This document shows, in pieces, positions 5,749 through 9,991 of a stretch of DNA of 9,991 bases; the stretch's first letter is position 1; each line of letters opens with the position of its first letter. The DNA is from Campylobacteraceae bacterium (GTDB lineage Bacteria > Campylobacterota > Campylobacteria > Campylobacterales > Sulfurovaceae): the NCBI GenBank assembly GCA_026986355.1, contig JALSOO010000143.1:1-9991 (forward strand). The letters run 5' to 3'. The notes beneath the pieces were generated by a model. The model made no database searches. It was not told the DNA's origin and saw only the letters and a program-made list of their open reading frames with translations. A program made the position numbers and the translations under genes.

Positions 5749-7018
5749 TCAAGGTGGCTTATCTTTAGAACAAGCACCTCCTATCTCAGTTGTACTTAGA
5801 TTTTTTATGACAGGTGCTATTTTTGGTGTTTTACTAGGCTTATTTCTACTTTTGGATAGTTTTCATGTCAATTTAGGCAATAATAAACAAGCTCTACTTA
5901 CACATACACTCTCTTTAGGAGTTATGGCATCATTTATGTTTGGTGCATTATTTCAAATGTTGCCTGTAATTGCAGGTGTAGTTATCAAGATGCCTACTAA
6001 AAAAGCTATGGTAGTTCATCTACTATTTATAGTAGGTTTATCACTTCAACTCTATGCTTTTTGGGATTTATCTACACCATTTATCTACTTTTTAGCCTCT
6101 GCTTACTTGGGAATTGGACTGTTTTATGCTATCTTTCTAATGTTAAAAGAGCTTATTCAGATAAAAGACCACTCCAGTTCATCAAAAGGTATGATTTACG
6201 CTCTATTATCTCTCTCTTTGGCTATCTTTTGTGGTATCTATATGCTATTGAGTTTAGGTGGATATATTGATGGTAGCTTGTTTACTCAAATAAGAGAGAT
6301 ACACTACTCTTTTGCACTATTTGGTTGGATAGCACTACTTATCATCTCGGTCTCTTTTCAAGTGGTTGAGATGTTCTATGTTACCCCTAAATACCCACTA
6401 TTTATAAGTAACTATCTAACTCTAGCTATCTTTTCTTTACTTATATTGAAAATATTAGCTATTTTTATGGGATTAGGGACGGAGTTAATAACATCACTAT
6501 TGAGTCTACTTTTTATACTCTATGCAGGTATTACACTCCATAGACTCTACCATAGAAAGCGTCCAACATCTGATGCTACAGTATGGTTTTGGCGTTTGGG
6601 TATGGGACTCTTTATCGTGAGTATGTTTATAACTATATTAGAGACATTTATAGATATATCTACTGATATTAAAATGTTAAGCAATATCTCTTTTATAGGT
6701 TTTGGATTGAGTATCATCTTTGCTATGGTATACAAAATAGTACCATTTCTCACATGGTTTCATCTATCAAATCAAGGCTATATAGAAGCCCCAATGATGC
6801 ACGATGTTATCCACCCTAAAAAGGCAAAGATACATTTTTATATTCATATTTCTATGTTAACTATTTTGATAACTGCTATATTTTTTGACTATTTTATTTT
6901 AAATCTATTAAGTGCTATCTTAGTGTTAATATCATTTGCTTGGTTATTTTATAATTTAGTTTATGCCATTAGAAAGTATCGCTATACACAAAAATATACC
7001 AAGAGGTTTGAGTGGTAA
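5741..7018 (+). CDS. 12-helix membrane protein, NnrS/haem-copper oxidase subunit I-like
   Basis: This 425-residue protein is almost entirely hydrophobic, with about 12 predicted helices (roughly 17-38, 52-80, 88-107, 110-136, 149-172, 188-208, 219-242, 245-268, 282-304, 315-337, 365-385, 386-410). Intramembrane or edge histidines stand in motifs: His55 in helix 2 (THTLSLGVM, then GALFQMLPV), His188 in helix 6 (IHYSFALFGW, then FQVVEMF), and His341 after helix 10 (YKIVPFLTWFHL). Helices 2, 6 and 10 carry the haem and copper histidines in haem-copper oxidases, and NnrS has a similar 12-helix plan, but the His-His pair of helix 7 is missing. It overlaps the DUF2249 gene by 8 bases and is the last gene of the FNR-type operon. 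Membership in NnrS proper is uncertain; haem binding is inference. Confidence 0.68.
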   Translation: MFSQGGLSLEQAPPISVVLRFFMTGAIFGVLLGLFLLLDSFHVNLGNNKQALLTHTLSLGVMASFMFGALFQMLPVIAGVVIKMPTKKAMVVHLLFIVGLSLQLYAFWDLSTPFIYFLASAYLGIGLFYAIFLMLKELIQIKDHSSSSKGMIYALLSLSLAIFCGIYMLLSLGGYIDGSLFTQIREIHYSFALFGWIALLIISVSFQVVEMFYVTPKYPLFISNYLTLAIFSLLILKILAIFMGLGTELITSLLSLLFILYAGITLHRLYHRKRPTSDATVWFWRLGMGLFIVSMFITILETFIDISTDIKMLSNISFIGFGLSIIFAMVYKIVPFLTWFHLSNQGYIEAPMMHDVIHPKKAKIHFYIHISMLTILITAIFFDYFILNLLSAILVLISFAWLFYNLVYAIRKYRYTQKYTKRFEW

Positions 7019-7060
7019 GGAGTAGTGATTTTAATCTTATTTAATTATGTTCTTTTATAA

Positions 7061-7144
7061 AATATTAAATCAGCACCAAAAATTAAACTTAATCAAGCTG
7101 TTGCTGATAAAATCAAAATACTATTTGAAGATTTTTTGAAATAA
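7061..7144 (+). pseudogene. Possible gene remnant: short coding-like tail without a start
   Basis: Between the TAA at 7058-7060 and the TAA at 7142-7144 one frame reads as a plausible protein C-terminus (APKIKLNQAVADKIKILF, then Glu-Asp-Phe-Leu-Lys), with a balanced helix-like composition. No ATG, GTG or TTG and no ribosome site opens it. It may be the end of a deleted gene, or chance. I do not recognise the family. Confidence 0.25.
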
Positions 7145-7206
7145 AGAGAATAATTAGAGTTTAATTCTATTGTGGATATTATACATCAAATATTCAAGGC
7201 AAAAGA
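7145..7206 (+). promoter_or_regulatory. Leader of msbA: TTG start site with AAGG ribosome site, weak promoter candidate
   Basis: AAGG at 7196-7199 lies 7 bases before the TTG at 7207, the only sensible initiation codon because the protein N-terminus begins there with no ATG nearby. A TATTAT/TTATAC element at 7177-7184 could be a -10 box, but there is no -35 and the support is weak. Read-through from the upstream operon is also possible, because no intrinsic terminator is seen after 7018. Confidence 0.35.
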
Positions 7207-8913
7207 TTGAAACAACTATTTAAATATTTTCTTCCATATATTCTCAATTATAAAAAAGAGTTTATATTATCTATATTGGGTATGATAGGTGTGGCAGTTG
7301 GTACTGTGGGAACTGCTCATATGCTCAAACCAATTTTAGATGATATATTTATTAATAAAGATAAAGATATGCTATTTTATATACCCTTTTTAGTTATAGG
7401 TGTATTTGCTATTAAATCTATTGGAAAGTTTATACAGACATACTACACTGCTTATATTGGTGATGATATTGTTAGAAAATTGAGAGATAAATTGGCTCTT
7501 CATCTTATGCATCAAGATATTGAATATCTTAATAGAATGAGAAGTGGAGAGCTACTTAGTCGTATTACAAATGACCTTAATCGTGTTCAAAATGTTGTCT
7601 CAACTCTTATTCCTGCTATTTTAGTTAAGATTATGCTTATTTTTACACTTACAGGTTATGTAATCTATCAAAGCCCTAAATTGGCACTATATTTTTTAGT
7701 TATTATGCCATTAGCTCTATTTCCTCTTCAGATATTGGCAAAAAAGATGAAACGATACTCTAAACGTTCACAAGAGAGTACCTCTAATTTGACATCAAGA
7801 TTGACAGAGATTTTTAATAATATTGAGGTTATAAAATCTAACTCTTCTCAAGATTTTGAGCATAAAAGGTTCAAAGATGAGAACTTCCAATTTTTTACCT
7901 ACTCGATTAAACAGGTGCGTATAAATGCTTTAACCTCTCCTGTTTTAGAGATTTTTGGCTCTATTGCTATTGCCTTAGCTATCTATATAGGGGCATTAGA
8001 GGTAATAGATAATAGTATAACTACAGGGACTTTTTTTGCTTTTATTACAGCACTTTTTATGCTATATGACCCGATTAAAGTATTGGCATCTATCCATAAT
8101 AAAATGCAAGATGCCATAGCAGCCACCGAAAGACTACAAGAGTTATTTGATAGTAAAGCTTCTATTGTCTCTGGAGATAAAGAGTTAAATAGTGTAGATA
8201 TTATCTCTTTCAAAGATATTCAATTGAAATATAATAACAAGATAGTATTGAGCGATATAAATCTTGTAGCTAAAAGAGGAGAAGTTTATGCTCTAGTTGG
8301 AGATAGTGGTTCTGGAAAGAGTAGTTTTATCAATCTTCTAATACGTTTTTATGACCCAAGCAGTGGGGAGATTACTATAAATGGTACTCCATTAAGAGAG
8401 TATAGTTTGGAGTCTATTCATCATAAAATAGCACTGGTAACACAGAGAATATTTATCTTTCAAGATACTCTTTTGGCGAATATATGTTATGGAACAGCTC
8501 CAGATGAGCAGAAGGCAATAGATGCTTTAAAGAGAGCTCAAGCATGGGAGTTTGTAGAGAAGTTAGAGAGTGGCATATATACACAATTAGATGAGTTTGG
8601 TGTCAATCTAAGTGGTGGGCAGAGACAGCGTATAGCTCTTGCTAGAGCATTATATAAAGAGCCTGAAGTATTGATACTAGATGAAGCAACATCAGCACTT
8701 GATAATAGGAGTGAAAAGGCGATTCAAAACTCTTTGGAGCTACTAAAAAATGAGATGATAACCTTTGTTGTAGCTCATCGCTTAAGTACTATTGAGAGTG
8801 CTGATACTATTCTATTATTAGAAAATGGTAAGGTTATTGATAGAGGTAGTTATAATGAATTGATTAAACACTCATCTAAATTTCAAAAATTAGCTAATAA
8901 AAAAGAGGATTAA
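7207..8913 (+). CDS. msbA: MsbA-type ABC exporter (lipid A/lipooligosaccharide flippase)
   Basis: This 568-residue half-transporter has six N-terminal membrane helices (about 20-40, 55-80, 130-152, 155-178, 245-267, 270-292) followed by a complete nucleotide-binding domain. That domain has Walker A GDSGSGKS (365-372, Lys371), Q-loop Gln413, signature LSGGQ (468-472), Walker B ending Asp492 with catalytic Glu493, a D-loop SALD and switch His524. It would work as a homodimer in the inner membrane, flipping lipid-linked glycan. Length and layout match MsbA (~580 aa). The neighbouring GT9 glycosyltransferase and probable heptose epimerase support a lipid A-core substrate. The related PglK flippase has the same architecture and cannot be excluded from sequence alone. 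It starts with TTG. The stop overlaps the next start (TAATG). Confidence 0.86.
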   Translation: MKQLFKYFLPYILNYKKEFILSILGMIGVAVGTVGTAHMLKPILDDIFINKDKDMLFYIPFLVIGVFAIKSIGKFIQTYYTAYIGDDIVRKLRDKLALHLMHQDIEYLNRMRSGELLSRITNDLNRVQNVVSTLIPAILVKIMLIFTLTGYVIYQSPKLALYFLVIMPLALFPLQILAKKMKRYSKRSQESTSNLTSRLTEIFNNIEVIKSNSSQDFEHKRFKDENFQFFTYSIKQVRINALTSPVLEIFGSIAIALAIYIGALEVIDNSITTGTFFAFITALFMLYDPIKVLASIHNKMQDAIAATERLQELFDSKASIVSGDKELNSVDIISFKDIQLKYNNKIVLSDINLVAKRGEVYALVGDSGSGKSSFINLLIRFYDPSSGEITINGTPLREYSLESIHHKIALVTQRIFIFQDTLLANICYGTAPDEQKAIDALKRAQAWEFVEKLESGIYTQLDEFGVNLSGGQRQRIALARALYKEPEVLILDEATSALDNRSEKAIQNSLELLKNEMITFVVAHRLSTIESADTILLLENGKVIDRGSYNELIKHSSKFQKLANKKED

Positions 8914-9947
8914 TGGCACAAGCTTTTCATATTAAACTACGAAAAAAGATTAACCCACTTATGCAGAAGTTTTTTAGGAGACTACTAATTAAAGAGGTTC
9001 AAAATAGACCTATCGAGTTAGATAAGATTAAAAGAGTGATTATTGTTCGAGTAAATTATCGTATTGGAAATATTATATTTACAACACCACTTATCAATGC
9101 TCTATCACAACTCCTACCAGATGTAAAAATAGATATGATAATTGGTGCTTCATTTGTAACGCCACTTATGGAGGGTATGCCAAATATCAATAGAGTATAT
9201 AGTTTTAAAAGAGATTTACTCAAACACCCCTTAGAGATGTTAAAACTAAAAAGAGAGTTAAATCAAAATAGTTATGATTTAATGATTCTTCCTAGTGGGA
9301 GTTCTACAAGTGATGCCATGATGTCATGGGCAGTAGATGCTACTTATAAGGTAGGCTTTTATAATGAAAACTCATCAAAAAGGTTAACAAATGTCATAGA
9401 TGCAGAGGAAAATATTATACATGAAGCACTTAAGCCATTGGCACTACTTAAAGCTTTGGGAGTAGAAGATATTTATAGATTTAATCACTATCTTGACCTT
9501 AAAATTACAAAAAGTGAAAGAGAAGAGAGTAGAGTCAAAAAGGGTATAGGTATATTTAGAGATGCAAGAGGAGAGAAGAAGATAGAGAATAGATGGTGGC
9601 AAGAGTTAGTTGATGTTTTACAAGAGTTAAATCCAAAGATAGAGTTTATAGATATACTAGACCCTAACAATCAAGAGCCTCTAAATAGAACAATAGATAC
9701 AATATCTGAAAAAAATTTAAGGATATTGGCTTCAAAAATTGCTAATTTAGATGCTTTTATCTGTGCTGATACAGGACCTATGCATTTAGCTAGTGCCTCT
9801 CTTGTTCCAACAATCGCACTATTTAAAACCACCTCTCCTATTAAATATGGTACATTAGGAGAGAGAGACTTATCTATAGTAATTAAAGATAAGAGTATCA
9901 AAGATATAGCTATTGAGATTTATACTCATTTTTATAAACTCGTATAA
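8913..9947 (+). CDS. Glycosyltransferase family 9 protein (heptosyltransferase-like)
   Basis: This 344-residue GT-B glycosyltransferase probably acts at the inner face of the membrane on lipooligosaccharide core. The N-terminal Rossmann half carries the GT9 motif IIVRVNYRIGN, then TTPLINAL (around 45-65). The C-terminal half has the donor-binding motif ADTGPMHLASA (Asp286, His291) followed by VPTIALFKTTSP and YGTLG. The WaaC-type catalytic Asp of the GD pair is Asn53 here, a Gly-Asn variant. The middle motif IGIFRDARGEKK followed by NRWW also departs from WaaC/WaaF, so the sugar and acceptor are not assignable. It overlaps msbA by one base, with GAGG upstream, so the pair is translationally coupled. 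Its 3' end overlaps a convergent gene by 38 bases. Confidence 0.85.
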   Translation: MAQAFHIKLRKKINPLMQKFFRRLLIKEVQNRPIELDKIKRVIIVRVNYRIGNIIFTTPLINALSQLLPDVKIDMIIGASFVTPLMEGMPNINRVYSFKRDLLKHPLEMLKLKRELNQNSYDLMILPSGSSTSDAMMSWAVDATYKVGFYNENSSKRLTNVIDAEENIIHEALKPLALLKALGVEDIYRFNHYLDLKITKSEREESRVKKGIGIFRDARGEKKIENRWWQELVDVLQELNPKIEFIDILDPNNQEPLNRTIDTISEKNLRILASKIANLDAFICADTGPMHLASASLVPTIALFKTTSPIKYGTLGERDLSIVIKDKSIKDIAIEIYTHFYKLV

Positions 9948-9991
9948 TCTCAGGAATATAGTCTCTAATTCCATCTTCTAGCTCCCACTCT
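9910..9991 (-). CDS. C-terminal end of a convergent gene, probably ADP-heptose epimerase HldD (partial)
   Basis: On the minus strand the frame entering from the window edge reads 26 codons to a TAG at 9912-9910, containing LEDGIRDYIPEI and then IRVYKNEYKSQ. This resembles the C-terminal helix of extended SDR sugar-nucleotide epimerases, with the Leu-Glu-x-Gly-Ile-x-x-Tyr-x-x-Glu-Ile pattern I associate with HldD (RfaD/WaaD), which makes ADP-L-glycero-D-manno-heptose. The adjacent GT9 heptosyltransferase-like gene and msbA support that. The last 38 bases of the GT9 gene are shared. That a gene ends here is likely; HldD is a moderate guess from a short tail. Confidence 0.5.
   Translation of the reverse strand, partial: EWELEDGIRDYIPEIIRVYKNEYKSQ

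Noticed and set aside
7047..7139. ATG-started 30-codon frame in the gap before msbA
   Set aside because: No ribosome site, and the Lys/Leu/Ile/Tyr-only composition is what translated AT-rich noise gives.

Overview
The window is AT-rich with short intergenic gaps and reads as a chromosomal segment of a Campylobacterota (epsilonproteobacterial) genome. The strongest clue is the block acidic protein - gmk - tatA - argS, a gene order I recall from Helicobacter pylori (poly-E-rich protein, gmk, tatA, argS) and Campylobacter jejuni. The FNR-type box and the hemerythrin/DUF2249/membrane-protein unit point to a respiratory, possibly denitrifying or sulfur-oxidising relative (Sulfurovum/Sulfurimonas-like) rather than a host-adapted pathogen. 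The genus is inference.

Layout. 1-276 (+): 3' end of glmS. 310-894 (-): a YfaZ-like outer-membrane beta-barrel protein, convergent with glmS; a short hairpin lies between them. 907-1121: divergent promoter region. 1122-4979 (+): acidic protein with a degenerate receiver domain, then gmk (abutting), tatA and argS, with a strong hairpin between tatA and argS. 4980-5054: a perfect FNR/DNR-type palindrome with a TATAAT box placed exactly as in a class II activated promoter. 5055-7018 (+): hemerythrin, a DUF2249 protein and a 12-helix membrane protein, apparently one operon. 7019-7206: gap with a short coding-like remnant. 7207-9947 (+): msbA-type lipid exporter and a GT9 (heptosyltransferase-like) glycosyltransferase, overlapping by one base. 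9910-9991 (-): the C-terminal end of a convergent gene, probably the heptose epimerase hldD.

Functions group into four themes. Envelope sugar and lipid metabolism occupies both ends (glmS supplies glucosamine-6-phosphate; msbA, GT9 and probable hldD serve lipooligosaccharide). A conserved housekeeping block covers GMP phosphorylation, Tat export and arginyl-tRNA charging. The third is a probable anaerobically or NO-controlled diiron/membrane unit. The fourth is the scaffold-like acidic protein.

The most interesting points are the geometrically exact FNR-type promoter on the hemerythrin operon, its poorly characterised 12-helix protein with intramembrane histidines, the pseudo-receiver protein with a repeated Phe-Asp-Leu motif array, and an ArgS that resembles the gammaproteobacterial type. 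I saw no tRNA, rRNA, CRISPR array, insertion sequence or phage gene.
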